A stretch of DNA of 64,000 nucleotides from Angomonas deanei (taxonomy: Eukaryota > Euglenozoa > Kinetoplastea > Trypanosomatida > Trypanosomatidae): contig LR877150.1 in assembly GCA_903995115.1 (NCBI GenBank), positions 761,001 through 825,000 on the forward strand. Direction: 5' to 3'. The notes beneath the pieces are model-generated. The model saw nothing but the letters and a program-made list of their open reading frames with translations, was not told the origin of the DNA and did not search any database. The translations under genes were made by a program, and so were the position numbers. How positions within the stretch are numbered: position 1 is the stretch's first letter; every line of letters begins with the position of its first letter. Below, piece by piece: positions 18,771 through 29,154 of the stretch.

Positions 18771-21646
18771 TTACGCGCAACCCAGTTTCTCCAACTCTTC
18801 CTTCAAGTCCACAAACGTTGAGGGCACCCCTTTCGCGTAATGTTTGTTGTAGAAAAAAGAAAGCAGCGTTTTTTGAGATGCAGAAAGCGTCCTAAACAAC
18901 GGTAGCACGTTGGTGTCAAATAGGAACCACATGATGGACAGTACCAGGAAGGCGCTTTCCTGGACACGAGGGGCACAGTGCGAGAGGCACGGTGTTAGTA
19001 CATCCACAAGGGTCTTCAGTACGTTCTGCTTTACAGAGACAAACTCCTTTTTATTCTCCAACGACGCGTTCATTGATTCAAATAGTCGTCCAATGGAAAG
19101 AATCACTTCGCAGCGCCCCTTTGAGCCGTCGTTGTAGTCTCGGCCCGACTGCCAGTCGCTCAGTACCGCACAAAAAGCCGCGATGAGGGCGTCGTAGGAG
19201 GACGTGGACTCGAACGTGCCAATCACTGCATGCAAGGCATTCGCAGCAGCTTGTTGCACTTCAATAAAGCAATCATCCATTCCAGCGACACAGAGCGTCA
19301 CAATCTTGTACAAGTGACGGCCCACGCATTTGTGCATTGCCCTCACAGACGCGAAGGACCGAAGGCACACAAAGGCCAATTCTCGCACATTGTGATTCGG
19401 CTCTGTCGACTCCTTTCCTAAGCGATCGATTATGTGCACGAAGCTACTCTCGCACCCCTCTCCCCACTTTTTGGGGTCCCACAGAATTTGCTCTAAACAC
19501 GTCAGCTGGGTGCACTTTTCTTGCGCACTGTAAGCCCCTCGCAGTTGGTCTAGACACCACCGCGCTGACGGCACATCCTGTGTCGCCTGTGCTTCCCCCT
19601 CCCATGGCTCGTCAGCATTCGTGCGAGCCACACCACAGGCGCGGGACGACAGGGAGGAGTCAAAAGCAGATGCCTGAATGGGTCTGTTCCTTCTCTCCCG
19701 AAAGAACGCGGGCCGTTCCTTTAAGGGGATATTCTCCGACGGAACACGTCCGTGGTCACGCTTCACTGGACTCGCCATCACCTTTGGGGAAGAGAAATAG
19801 TCCTCCTCATACTTTCGCGCGAACCGGGAGGCAATAATTCGACTAAACGTCGTCTCCGGCACTTTTACCTCTAGCGGGTTCGTAAGTGTTGTGGTTCTGC
19901 CTTTTACGAGCGTGTTCAAGTCAGAGTTTAGCTGTGGGACTGCGCTTTTGAGAAGTTCCTTTACGAACGACTGATCTTCCGATGGGAGGTGGACCACACT
20001 CGTCAGGAAGGAACGCTGATTCACCACGTACAATGAAGTGACAGCACACAATAGACTAGTCCACACCGCGCTGTTGTACTTTTCTCCCCTTGCCAGGAAC
20101 ACTAGCAACTTTAGTACTCGTAGCATGGCGAGTTGATCGGAGAAAAAATTTGGGCTGCATTTGAAAAAGGAATTGCAGCACCTCCAGCGATCTCTGACGT
20201 ATGAGTGGCGTGTGACCACTTCCTATTGCGGGTTGAAGCGCCGCCTCCATCTCGCCAGGGGACACATGGTCAACGAGATATTTGAGCTGAAGGCACGCCA
20301 CCTGCTGGATGTCGTGCTTCGCATGGACCGAGTTTGTCAGGAGGGCATAGAGATAGTCGGGTAGCAACAGGGTTACGCTTTCCAGGTGTTTTTTCATGAA
20401 TAAGCCGCTCAACTTGAGGGACACCCGCAGTATTTGAAAATGGGAGTCCAACAGACGTTTCACGATCTCTTGGGTCAGCACGTCGGGGAGGGGAAAGTGC
20501 AGCTCTCCTGTCGAAAACAGATGCAGTACGCGCTCTAATGCGAGCAGTCGAACTTCCCAATCGCCGCTCGACAAGAAGGAAAGGTAGTCCTGCAGGTCTG
20601 TTGAGTCAATCGAAACGTTGGTATGGTGCAAAACAGGGGAAGAGGGAACGTTGACGGGATCCACAAAGTGAGAACTGAGATGGCTTGGCTGTCACTGGGT
20701 GTTTTGACGTGCGGTTGACCAGAGAAGCAACTTGTCTTAGTTCATCGTTTAATGCAGCGACGGTATACGAAGAGCGCGGCGCCACTCCGCTTTTCGCTCT
20801 TTGATGAAGCGGTACGGCGGCAGGCATATTCCCAAAAAGGCTGGCACCCCCAGTCTGCTCCGCCACACGGTTTACGGTATACGCATCCACGTCCTCCTCC
20901 TCTAAAAGAGATTGCACGGTCTTTGCATCCAAACCGCTTAACATTGTGTCCACCAGTGACCCGTCGGGTTGGAAAGCAGTAAAGGCGCTAAAGCACCGTT
21001 TGCTCACGCGACGCACATCCTCGTTGGGGTCATGCAACCCGGCGGTGATAAGCTTACACACGGGGCCGTTAAAGTGGGCAAGCAAAGGGCCCTTGGAAGT
21101 AGCCGGGTAGTTGAGGAGTACCGTCAACAGCACCATGTAGCTCGTCCAGCGGTGTGTTTTATTCTTGGACAGGCACCGACGCAGAACTTCGGAGAGAGAC
21201 TCCGCGTTAATCAGACCCTTTCTACCCATCGTGAGCAGCACCTCTGTCGCCGTCGTGCTGACGGCGGTGGAGGAGTGCGACGTGAGCAGAAACAGCTGTG
21301 GCACAAACCAGTTCAGAATAGTCTCCTCTGGACTACCAGCGTCACACTTTAAGAGAATGGCGGAGACGACGTGGCAGGCCGCATTCACAATCAAAAGGGA
21401 TGCATCTTCGAGTTGTAGGCGAATGGATGTACGTAGTAGCTGCATTCCCTCTAGGAATGCCTCACGGTTAGCGCCGCCCTCTTGTATACAATCGCAAAGC
21501 AGTTTCAAGGACTCTATTTTTTGTTGTACATAACTCGCCGCGTTATCTTTGGAAAGGGAGCTGTCCTTTTCCGTTAGCAGAACGGCCTTGATTCTTTTAC
21601 AAACTTTTAGGAAGCTCTCCTCCTTTCCCGCTTTCTTGGGCGGCAT
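18771..21646 (-). CDS. CLASP-like microtubule-associated protein, coding sequence split over three frames
   Basis: Three overlapping minus-strand frames (21646-20606, to 20056, to 18771) make one HEAT/TOG-type protein of about 958 residues. The first block fits a CLASP_N TOG array: VNAACHVVSAILLK, TTATEVLLTMGRKG, then LITAGLHDPNEDVRRVSKRC. The second and third frames continue the helical repeats (SSGDWEVRLLALERVLHLF; VQQAAANALHAVIG). CLASPs stabilise microtubule plus ends; here a cortical or spindle role is inferred. Both junctions are +1. The first lies between 20608 and 20691 with no clear homopolymer. The second coincides with a six-base run at 20143-20148, where the downstream frame at once resumes convincing HEAT helices (DQLAMLRVLKLLVFLARG). 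Confidence 0.7.
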
Positions 21647-21840
21647 TTGGAAGGGCGATCGATCTATTTTTGCCGAATGGGCGATATTCAGACTTGTGAA
21701 AGGAGGTAAGAGAAAGAATAATCAAAAGTCACATGCGTTGTAATACCTTCGTTGAACCAAGTAGAGGAAACGAGAAAGAATCGCAAGGAAAGTATTCCAT
21801 GAACTTAATCGGGTTTATATTTAAACAGAACACAATTAGA

Positions 21841-23749
21841 TTAAATGGTAGCGTGCAGTGCGGCTGCCGCAGCACTTCCAGCGTCCACGGCGGTGGCGAC
21901 AGAGGCCGCCCGTAGCGTCGCCTTACCGTTCGCACCCCACACCGCATCGGTGACAACGGACACATCCCCTACCGTCAAGTTCCCCACCTTGTCGACTGAG
22001 TATGGGCTTCCTTCTTTTCCGGACAGAAACGGTACGCTGGAGCCGCTCGCAAACCCCAACCAGTAGGCGTGGTTCTCCACGTACCGATTCAAATATTTAT
22101 CCTGCTGTGTCACCGAGATGGCCCACGCGGAGAGCTGCTCCACCTCCTCTTTCATTTGACGGGAGTACTTTTTGAGTGGGGTGTGCACGAGTTTCGCTAA
22201 TTTCACCGCCTTGGCGGGGTCCTCCTCCAACAACGTGAAGTCCACCGACTCGCTGCCAAAACAAAAATGCGAAATCGGAGGTTCCTGAATGATTTTGCGC
22301 ACTTTACGAATGCCGCTTTGGAAAACGGAGAGAATCTGCTCCTTCTCCTTACCAGACAACACGCTGCGGTCCTCGCACAAAAGAGGGGTCACTCCTTTCC
22401 CCTGGAACCACTCCTTCGATGCTTCGGATATCTCCGTGTTGAACTCCAGCCGGAGGGACGCGGTGTCCTCTAACACGAGGAGAATGGTGAAGGCTTGAGG
22501 GTAGGAGGCCAAACTGCGGTCCCACCCCATGGAGTAGTACTGCCGCGCGTCGCGACCGCCAAAGGGCACCACGACCAGCTTCATTGGTACCCTACCTGCC
22601 GGGGTGTTCACGTAAAGCGTGCATAAACAGTCGCAGAGAGGGTGCAGCAGTGCGCCTTTTTGAGCGCAGACCCACGCCAACACATTCTGAAGGGTCTGCG
22701 TATTGACCTTGTCGTATGTCAGTCCATTGTAGCACTTGAATACCAACGGTATGGCAAGCGCATCCCTGGCCTGTAGCACTGTCGGTAGCACAAAGCTTGG
22801 TTGAATCGATTTCTGCAAACGGCAAAGTAAACGAGGGGAGTGGACGATACCGGCAGACAGGACCACGCCTTTAGAGACGGCAACCGTGAGACTACCACAG
22901 GAAGAGGAGACACACCGCACCTTTGAAACGCGAAACGTACCAGTGTTGTGCCCCTCCTCGACGCTAAAGTCCTTCACGGTGGCGTGCGTCAAAACCGTCA
23001 GCCGACGTAGCTGCTGCGGTGACAGACCAGCCAACACATTGGTAAGAGGATGCTTTCTTCCGCTACTGTCCACGTGCATGTCGCATGGGAAGACACACTC
23101 CCCGACGTCCCTGTCAAGGCCGTTGTGTTTTACGGTTTCCACAAAAGCCTGTCCAATAGGGGAAAACACTGGTGGGGTGCGGATGGTCAACCTGGAAGAC
23201 GCCGCCGTCCCTTCCAGCACACTTTCGAATGAGATGGACCAATCCAGCAGAGACGTACCGCCCACACCGAGGCCTCTGGGGAATGGGGTATAGAGTAATA
23301 GTTCCTCCTTGGTCTTGTATTCCTCGCCCTTGCTAGAGTCGTCCGTTACTTTGCGCTCCCTCAGAGGGCGGCGCACCACATAGGGGCTCACGTGTTTCGC
23401 ATTCACACGGCCGGCCGAGTTGCCTGGCAGCGCGCCGGGTGGTATCGCAATACTGTCCGTGTAGAAGGAAAGAAGGGGCATCGTTGAGAACAAATGCATC
23501 ACCTTTCGGTAGAGACTCACGGGGGTGTAGTCCTTTCCTCTTTCAATTACTAGCACAGTGCCCTGGGGGTCCGACGTGAGTAGTTCACATGCCGCGGATA
23601 GTCCTGCAGCGCCCCCGCCGACCACAACATAGTCAAACTCTCCTTCCTTTAGTGTGTTCGGTCACACTCAGCGCGACACACTTGTAGCTGAGAGCACGAT
23701 AGACTACAAAGAGTACAATAGAGAGCAATATTAACACTACCGAAATCAT
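21841..23749 (-). CDS. GMC-family FAD oxidoreductase with N-terminal membrane anchor, one +1 frame break
   Basis: A glucose-methanol-choline-type flavoprotein of about 635 residues. The ATG at 23749 follows a good trans-splice acceptor and opens a 38-codon frame with a hydrophobic anchor (MISVVLILLSIVLFVVY). The body runs in another frame, entered within 23633-23661. It starts at the dinucleotide-binding motif DYVVVGGGAAGLSAACELL and has no ATG before it. GMC signature 1 is seen as RGLGVGGTSLLDW. Near the C-terminus, NHAYWLG supplies a candidate catalytic His, followed by GNLTVGDVSVVTDAVWGANG. Substrate unknown (alcohol or fatty-alcohol type). Without the upstream frame the protein would lack a start codon. 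The break is +1, so an assembly indel is the plain alternative to frameshifting. Confidence 0.78.
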
Positions 23750-24313
23750 CCCTCTCTCTACGGTAGGTGTGTAGATCCGTATTGGCAAGCTAGAGAGGGG
23801 GGGAAAGAACAAAGAGGAGAGATGGTTTCAATGGATGTTCGTTTCGACAAGTAATACAGCTTCCCCGCCAAAATCACAGAAGACAGTCTGCAAAAATCGC
23901 TTTAAGGAACAACAACAAAAAAAAAAAAAGACACGCTGTAAACCTGAACATACAATACATTAACAAAGATAATTCTTCTCTTATTTTATTTTTTCATCTA
24001 CTTCATTTTAAAAAGAACAAAACTCACAGTCAGTCTTTCATTTCATCCATCAGCTCACCCTAGTAAAACGAAAACGAAACGGAAATGGAAATACTTCCTG
24101 TAAATATAATTATCCTTGTCTTATTTCATGTCAAACGGCGAAAAAAAAAAAAAGTTCAAATACAGTAAAACTCACAACAAGCGAAGAATGGAAGTGGAAT
24201 AAGAAACAAAACAATATGGGTAAAAAAAAAAAAAAAATTGTGCTCTTTATGTTATTACTATAATTATCACTAAAATTGTATTCTCGGGAGAAAACACCAA
24301 GAAAGGAGGGTTA
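23750..24313. other. Intergenic spacer between the GMC oxidoreductase and the 121-residue protein
   Basis: It holds the acceptor region of the GMC gene (23790-23821) and several A runs (near 23917-23929, 24140-24154, 24222-24237). No ORF or RNA gene is supported. Most of it is probably the 3' UTR of the small acidic protein. Confidence 0.6.
23790..23821 (-). promoter_or_regulatory. Predicted trans-splice acceptor of the GMC oxidoreductase gene
   Basis: On the coding strand a pyrimidine-rich tract of about 30 bases, including CCCCCCCTCTCT, ends in TAG at 23792-23790. The first ATG follows 40 bases later at 23749. This supports starting the gene with the short hydrophobic frame rather than inside the FAD domain. 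Confidence 0.6.
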
Positions 24314-24679
24314 TTATTCGTCATCGGCCGTTCCAAAGTGAAAACTCTCGAGGGCGTCACGGTACTGATCGTCGGGGATCGAGTCGAGTGCTCCTTCGAA
24401 GTCTAGTGCCTCCGGTTCCACCTGGTGACGACTAAGGGTGAGGCTGGTGAAGTCCCCTTTTTTGTCTCCGTTGATTTGAGAAAGCGATTTACGGTGCTCC
24501 GCCAATAACTCGTGTGCCGACAGCCCTGGGACGTTGCTCTTGCTGTTCATGAGGTTCGATGGCATATCCTCGTTGTCGCCGCTATAGCCTTGGGCACTGC
24601 CACGCCTCTGAAAGGTGGCCGCCCCGTCCCTGAACATGGAGGGACCATCATCATCTAATTTATGACCGCGGTTAGACAT
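24314..24679 (-). CDS. Small acidic protein of unknown function
   Basis: A 121-residue protein with no recognised domain. It is hydrophilic, predicted largely disordered, and turns acidic toward the C-terminus (about residues 88-121, ending FHFGTADDE). The central AHELLAEHRKSLSQI could form a short amphipathic helix. Support comes from an intact ATG frame, ordinary codon use unlike the AT-rich flanks, tandem TAA stops, and a (TC)n tract followed by AG upstream (24790-24849). It stands alone between long spacers. It may be a lineage-specific regulator, but there is no basis for a functional call. Confidence 0.6.
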   Translation of the reverse strand: MSNRGHKLDDDGPSMFRDGAATFQRRGSAQGYSGDNEDMPSNLMNSKSNVPGLSAHELLAEHRKSLSQINGDKKGDFTSLTLSRHQVEPEALDFEGALDSIPDDQYRDALESFHFGTADDE

Positions 24680-25126
24680 TTAAACGGGGAAACAGTAAAG
24701 TATACAAAAAAGTGGAACAACGGTTATTTGTTTTGTTTTCTTTTCCTTCTCTAGTTTGTTAGAGCTACACAGTCACTACACGAATACGCCTGTAGGCAAA
24801 ACCCTTTGTTTGCGTGTTTTCCAAAGTCCATGAGAGAGAGAGAGAGAAGGGTAGGCAACCAGTAAAGAAATAAATCGACCGGTCGAACAAATATGAACAT
24901 AATATAATTGGAAAGAATACTTTATTTCCTTTGGTAGATGGATGGTATAGCATTAACGTTGATCGTATAGCTCTCTTTCGCTTATGGTGTCGAATTCATT
25001 TTGTTATCACTGTTTTCAAGTTTCTTTTCTGACGTTGTCACCGATAGGAAACAGGTACGAAAAATGGTACTACGCAACAAATCTAGAAAAAACAAATATA
25101 CATTTACACCGCCCTAAATTTTAACG
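24680..25126. other. Intergenic spacer between the small acidic protein and V-ATPase subunit a
   Basis: It contains the (GA)n tract at 24831-24849 belonging to the small gene's acceptor. The rest is AT-rich sequence that should include the V-ATPase 3' UTR. No other gene seen. Confidence 0.6.
24790..24849 (-). promoter_or_regulatory. Predicted trans-splice acceptor of the small acidic protein gene
   Basis: The coding strand has a (TC)n tract (24849-24831). The first AG that follows (ACAG) is at 24791-24790, giving a leader of about 110 bases to the ATG at 24679. Confidence 0.45.
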
Positions 25127-27697
25127 CTACATTCGGCCGTCAAGACTCGTTAAATCAAACGGCTCCAGTCCGACGCCATCGCCGGCGTAAAACTTGTTTT
25201 GAAACTCGACCCAGTGGAGACGCAGGGCATGCAAAAAGGCGGAGAGTGCCTCCATACCCACCAACACGGCAAGGGTAACAGCGAGCCACACTAGCACCCC
25301 TAATGCAATCAGTGCACCGGACGTGTCAGCCGAGAGCACATTCACAATTGTAAACGTGAAGAACACTTCGGACAGCTGGGCGTGGGCGAGGGAGAGGGCC
25401 CACAGTCGCAGGTAGGAGGCCGTGTTACTGACGCTGCTGAGCACGTACTCAATGGTGTGGATCAGATAGTGAATCACCACCTCGGAAAAGTCAAAATTCT
25501 CGCCGTACTCTTCCGAGTCGTCGTGTGCGCTCGGCTCGGCAATAATATCCGCGCCGTCCCCAAAGACGTCCTCCCCGTCATCGCTACTGCTAATAATCAC
25601 TTGTTCGCTTTGTGTGGCCTGCTCCGCAAACGTGTCACTCGGTTGCAACACCGCCATACGTGCTAAGTGCCTGCGGTACTTTTTGTATTCGATGATGGGC
25701 ATGCCACACAGCATGATGGGCACCATCAGGAATGCCATGATCAACAGAAACACCTGCAGGCCGGCCTGTCCGCGGAACAGATTCTTGGGCACATTGCCCG
25801 GCTGAAGAAAGAAGTTGGTCATGATCTCCAAGAGGCTCGGTGCCTCACTGGTGTCGGTCCACGTCGTGCACCACTTTACGATAATCAGAATGGACATGTA
25901 CCCAAAGGTGCAAAGGAGAAAGATAAACTCTGGTACGGTCAAGAAGGCAATCCTGAACCAGTCGCGACGGTAAATGTGGTTGCAGAGGGAGAGGATAATA
26001 CCAGCGAACATTTGAACGACTCCCACAATCACGGCACACTTCATTTTGACCGAGTTGTAAAACTCCAACTTGTTCTCCGTCTCCGCCCAGCTGGAATCCA
26101 TTCCAAACGCGTAGACGTGACTGGGCTTCACGCTGGGCTTGCCGTCGGGGATGATGGGTTGGGTGACCGTTAAGTTAACGTCCTCCAGCGACGCCCAAGT
26201 GTAACCACTGGGAAAGATATTCACCGAGAAGCCAAAGAAATCATTGTAAAGAAAGCCCATGTAGATGGCAAAGAGGGACATCAAAAGAAGCAAGTACCGC
26301 CCTTGAAATACCATCGCCACCATCTCGTTCAGCTGTGACGCCTTCCACGTGCGCTCCTTGGAAATGAAGTACAGTGTGATGAGGAGGAGGAGCACGCCGT
26401 GGCCAATGTCCCCGTACATGATGCCGAACAGATAGGGAAAGGTGATGATGGTGAACACACCGGGGTTGACCTCCTTGTACCGCGCCATGCCGTAGGAGTC
26501 TACGATACTCTGAAAAGAGGAGGTAAATTTGTTCGTTTCAAAGTACGTGGGGGGATTCTTGCAGGGGTCGGAACGGGTGATCACACTGTGTACTTCACCA
26601 GAGGAGGCGACGGCCGACAGGAGCGCCTGTTCAAGCGCTGGTTCGTATTTGGCGGCAATCCACACCGACGCGGTGCACGTGGCACCCGAGAAGGTGCAGC
26701 TGTTCATGCTGTTCAGCACCGCCTTCTCCATCGCCAGGCACACCTTGTAGGTGCGGTGCTTCTGGTACCAGTCCAAGAAGTAGCTCTCCTTCCGTCGGCG
26801 CACCCCGTCGATGGCCTCCTTCAGGTCCTGCAGGGTTTGCACCGCTCCGTCGGTCGGGCGCATTTCCACCGCGTCCTCCTCCTCCTCCATCCGGTCGGCC
26901 CGCTGCAGCTGTATCCCACGGGACTCCACCTCTTCTAACGTATAGGTGGTGGTCCGCATGTTTTCAATCAGCTTCTTGAGCTTCGCAATCATCTTTGGAG
27001 AAGTGGAGAGGACCGCAAAGGTGGACTTGTAGCTGTCTCGCTCCCCCGTTTTCGGGTTTAACATGGGTTCCACTTCGTTGTTAATGCTAATAATGGCGTT
27101 GCCCCGCGTGACACGGTAGCAAAGACGGTACAACACATCCACCTGCGCACTGTCAATCAACCCTAACAGACTAGAAATTCGGGACAGGTGCTGAAATGGT
27201 CGGTCGTAACTAGGCTCCATCTCGCCGCTCTCGTACACGAGCTGAGAAACACGATTGAAGAGCAACTTTATTTCTTCATTACTATTGATCTCATTCTGTA
27301 GACCCTCCACGGACTGTATCATGGCGGAGAGATCGGTCTCGGTTGCTCGAACTTCTTCCTCGATCAGGTCTAGTTGGCCAGCGAGGAACATCTCCTCCAC
27401 CTCCGCGATACTGGCACACATGTTAATGTCATTTTCGTTAAAGGTCAGGCCGCTTTTGATCATCTCCGACTCCACAAAGACCAACTTTCGCTCAATGTCC
27501 TCGCACCGCCGGACGTACTCGGTGAATGGTCTAGCAAAAGCCGTGACTCCTTCGTTCAGGTCGATAAACTGGGCCTTTCCCAGCAGGCCGATTCTAAAAA
27601 CAGAGTTGCGCAGCACTTCCCGCTGAATAATGAGGTCTAGGCGCACCACATCCTCCGATCGCCACAGACCACTGCAACCTTCACGTTTTACATACAT
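25127..27697 (-). CDS. V-type proton ATPase subunit a
   Basis: The 856-residue membrane subunit a of the V0 sector, which forms the proton half-channels of acidocalcisome, endosome and contractile-vacuole pumps. The N-terminal cytosolic half starts at the family motif RSEDVVRLDLIIQREV. Multiple transmembrane helices follow (from about residue 420, FPYLFGIMYGDIGHGVLLLL). The essential proton-path Arg lies in SYLRLWALSLAHAQLSEVF (about 763). A C-terminal LHALRLHWVEFQNKFYAG block is also diagnostic. Length, motif order and an intact frame all agree with the family. The stop is TAG. Which organelle it serves cannot be told from sequence. Confidence 0.96.
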   Translation of the reverse strand: MYVKREGCSGLWRSEDVVRLDLIIQREVLRNSVFRIGLLGKAQFIDLNEGVTAFARPFTEYVRRCEDIERKLVFVESEMIKSGLTFNENDINMCASIAEVEEMFLAGQLDLIEEEVRATETDLSAMIQSVEGLQNEINSNEEIKLLFNRVSQLVYESGEMEPSYDRPFQHLSRISSLLGLIDSAQVDVLYRLCYRVTRGNAIISINNEVEPMLNPKTGERDSYKSTFAVLSTSPKMIAKLKKLIENMRTTTYTLEEVESRGIQLQRADRMEEEEDAVEMRPTDGAVQTLQDLKEAIDGVRRRKESYFLDWYQKHRTYKVCLAMEKAVLNSMNSCTFSGATCTASVWIAAKYEPALEQALLSAVASSGEVHSVITRSDPCKNPPTYFETNKFTSSFQSIVDSYGMARYKEVNPGVFTIITFPYLFGIMYGDIGHGVLLLLITLYFISKERTWKASQLNEMVAMVFQGRYLLLLMSLFAIYMGFLYNDFFGFSVNIFPSGYTWASLEDVNLTVTQPIIPDGKPSVKPSHVYAFGMDSSWAETENKLEFYNSVKMKCAVIVGVVQMFAGIILSLCNHIYRRDWFRIAFLTVPEFIFLLCTFGYMSILIIVKWCTTWTDTSEAPSLLEIMTNFFLQPGNVPKNLFRGQAGLQVFLLIMAFLMVPIMLCGMPIIEYKKYRRHLARMAVLQPSDTFAEQATQSEQVIISSSDDGEDVFGDGADIIAEPSAHDDSEEYGENFDFSEVVIHYLIHTIEYVLSSVSNTASYLRLWALSLAHAQLSEVFFTFTIVNVLSADTSGALIALGVLVWLAVTLAVLVGMEALSAFLHALRLHWVEFQNKFYAGDGVGLEPFDLTSLDGRM

Positions 27698-27880
27698 TTG
27701 CGATAAAGTAGCTCATAGAAAAGAAAAAAAAGGAGTGGGGGAAACAAAGAATAGTCCACTAATCTGGAAGGAGAAGTTACATCACTCCGTGAAAAACCAA
27801 AAATAAAAAAAACGACTTTATACGAATCCTACAATAACGTACAAGCTTTGCGGAAATATAATTTCTTCTTTTGAATCTCA

Positions 27881-29019
27881 CTAGTTGTTCATGCGGCTGG
27901 GAGGGACGGTGGCATTGTTGTAATGAAATTGTGCCGCTTTTTGATTCGCGGCTTTTAACACCTGTGAGACGGAGTTGATCCGGTGAATGAAGTGTCTAAT
28001 TTTGGTACCCAAGGTCGCCGTCGCGTCATCCATGACGTAGTGTCCACAATCGTTGCCAATCAGTTCAAACTGAAACTTTCCCTGCATTTGCGCCACCGTG
28101 AGTTGTGTATCGAGTCGCTCTGCGTTCGCCAGACACAACATTTTAGAAAATGGTAGGTTAATGAACCGCTTGTCTAGGTCATCAAACCAGCTATCCCACA
28201 CCGTCTCCATCTTGCCCAAGTCCGTCTTCCAAGTGTACACCGTCACCCCATGGATTTCCATTGGCTTGAGCAGCGCAGGGACTGCCCTCGCCGCGCCGCT
28301 GGGACTACGCATACCACCGAGTTGAAGAAACCATGTTTCCGCATCCTTCACGGTGGGAAACGTATTGGGACGCTTTTTGAGAAAATCCTTCATGTGCGCC
28401 AAGGACATTTTCGCTGTGCCCTCCACAATGTCTAGCATGATGGCCCCCGACACGCGCTGCTGTGCCTCCTTCTTCTCAGAGAGCGCCGCACACATGATGG
28501 CACCGCCGAGGGAATGTCCAATCACATAAAAGTCGCTCTGAGGGAATAATGATCCCTTGCAGTGGGCGAGGACACCGTTGAAATCGTTCGCCATCACGTC
28601 CAACGTCAAACTCTCCTCCCCACCGTTGCGGGTAGAGCGCCCGTGGCAGCGCAGATCGAACGTAATGACGACGAGGTCAAAGTCCTCGTTGGACTGCTCA
28701 CTTTTGACGCCACCGAAGAGGGCGCTATTCGGGCCGAAGCGGGCGGCGTCGGGAGGGACCGGAGCCATCGGTCCTACAGGAGCCCGCATGGGTGGTGGTT
28801 CTACGGAAGCTCCCTTCTCTTTTTTGCCGGTCTTTTGCAAATAGTCCGCTAAATTTCCATAGTTTTCTCCGCTCATACCAGCGCCGTGCACGCACAGCAG
28901 CACGGGAGGAGCAGGGGTTGTGTCAGCCTTCCCTTTTTAGAGGATTGTAAATCGTCAGCTGAAACTCTTCCCCTTTTTGGATTGACGAACACGTGATCCT
29001 CCGGCGTAACGTTTGTCAT
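27881..29019 (-). CDS. PPME1: Protein phosphatase methylesterase 1 (PPME1)-like hydrolase, two +1 frame breaks
   Basis: Alpha/beta hydrolase that removes the C-terminal methyl ester of the PP2A catalytic subunit. The body has the nucleophile elbow VIGHSLGGAI, the oxyanion strand PPVLLCVHGAGMSGENY, the family segment MLDIVEGTAKMSLAHMKDFL and a late His in GNDCGHYVMDD. A Pro-rich insertion of about 40 residues follows the first helix. The ATG at 29019 sits just after a good acceptor. From there the reading needs three frames: about 15 codons, then a +1 step at 28970-28978 into GEEFQLTIYNPLKRE (a sensible first strand), then a second +1 step within 28923-28937 into the hydrolase frame. Each junction carries the coding-strand sequence AAAAAGGG. 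Confidence 0.82.
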
Positions 29020-29041
29020 TGATGTATACCAGAATCTTAAA

Positions 29042-29067
29042 CTGATGATAAAAAAAGGAAGGGGGAT
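29042..29067 (-). promoter_or_regulatory. Predicted trans-splice acceptor of PPME1
   Basis: A coding-strand tract rich in C and T (29066-29049) is followed by CAG at 29044-29042, about 23 bases before the ATG at 29019. It fixes the start of the split gene. Confidence 0.55.
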
Positions 29068-29154
29068 ATTGGGTAAAGACGGGGTTCTCTGATTGTAAAC
29101 AAAGGGAACACAAAAGCAAAACAAAACATGAAGGGTATCCATATTACTTTCTGT

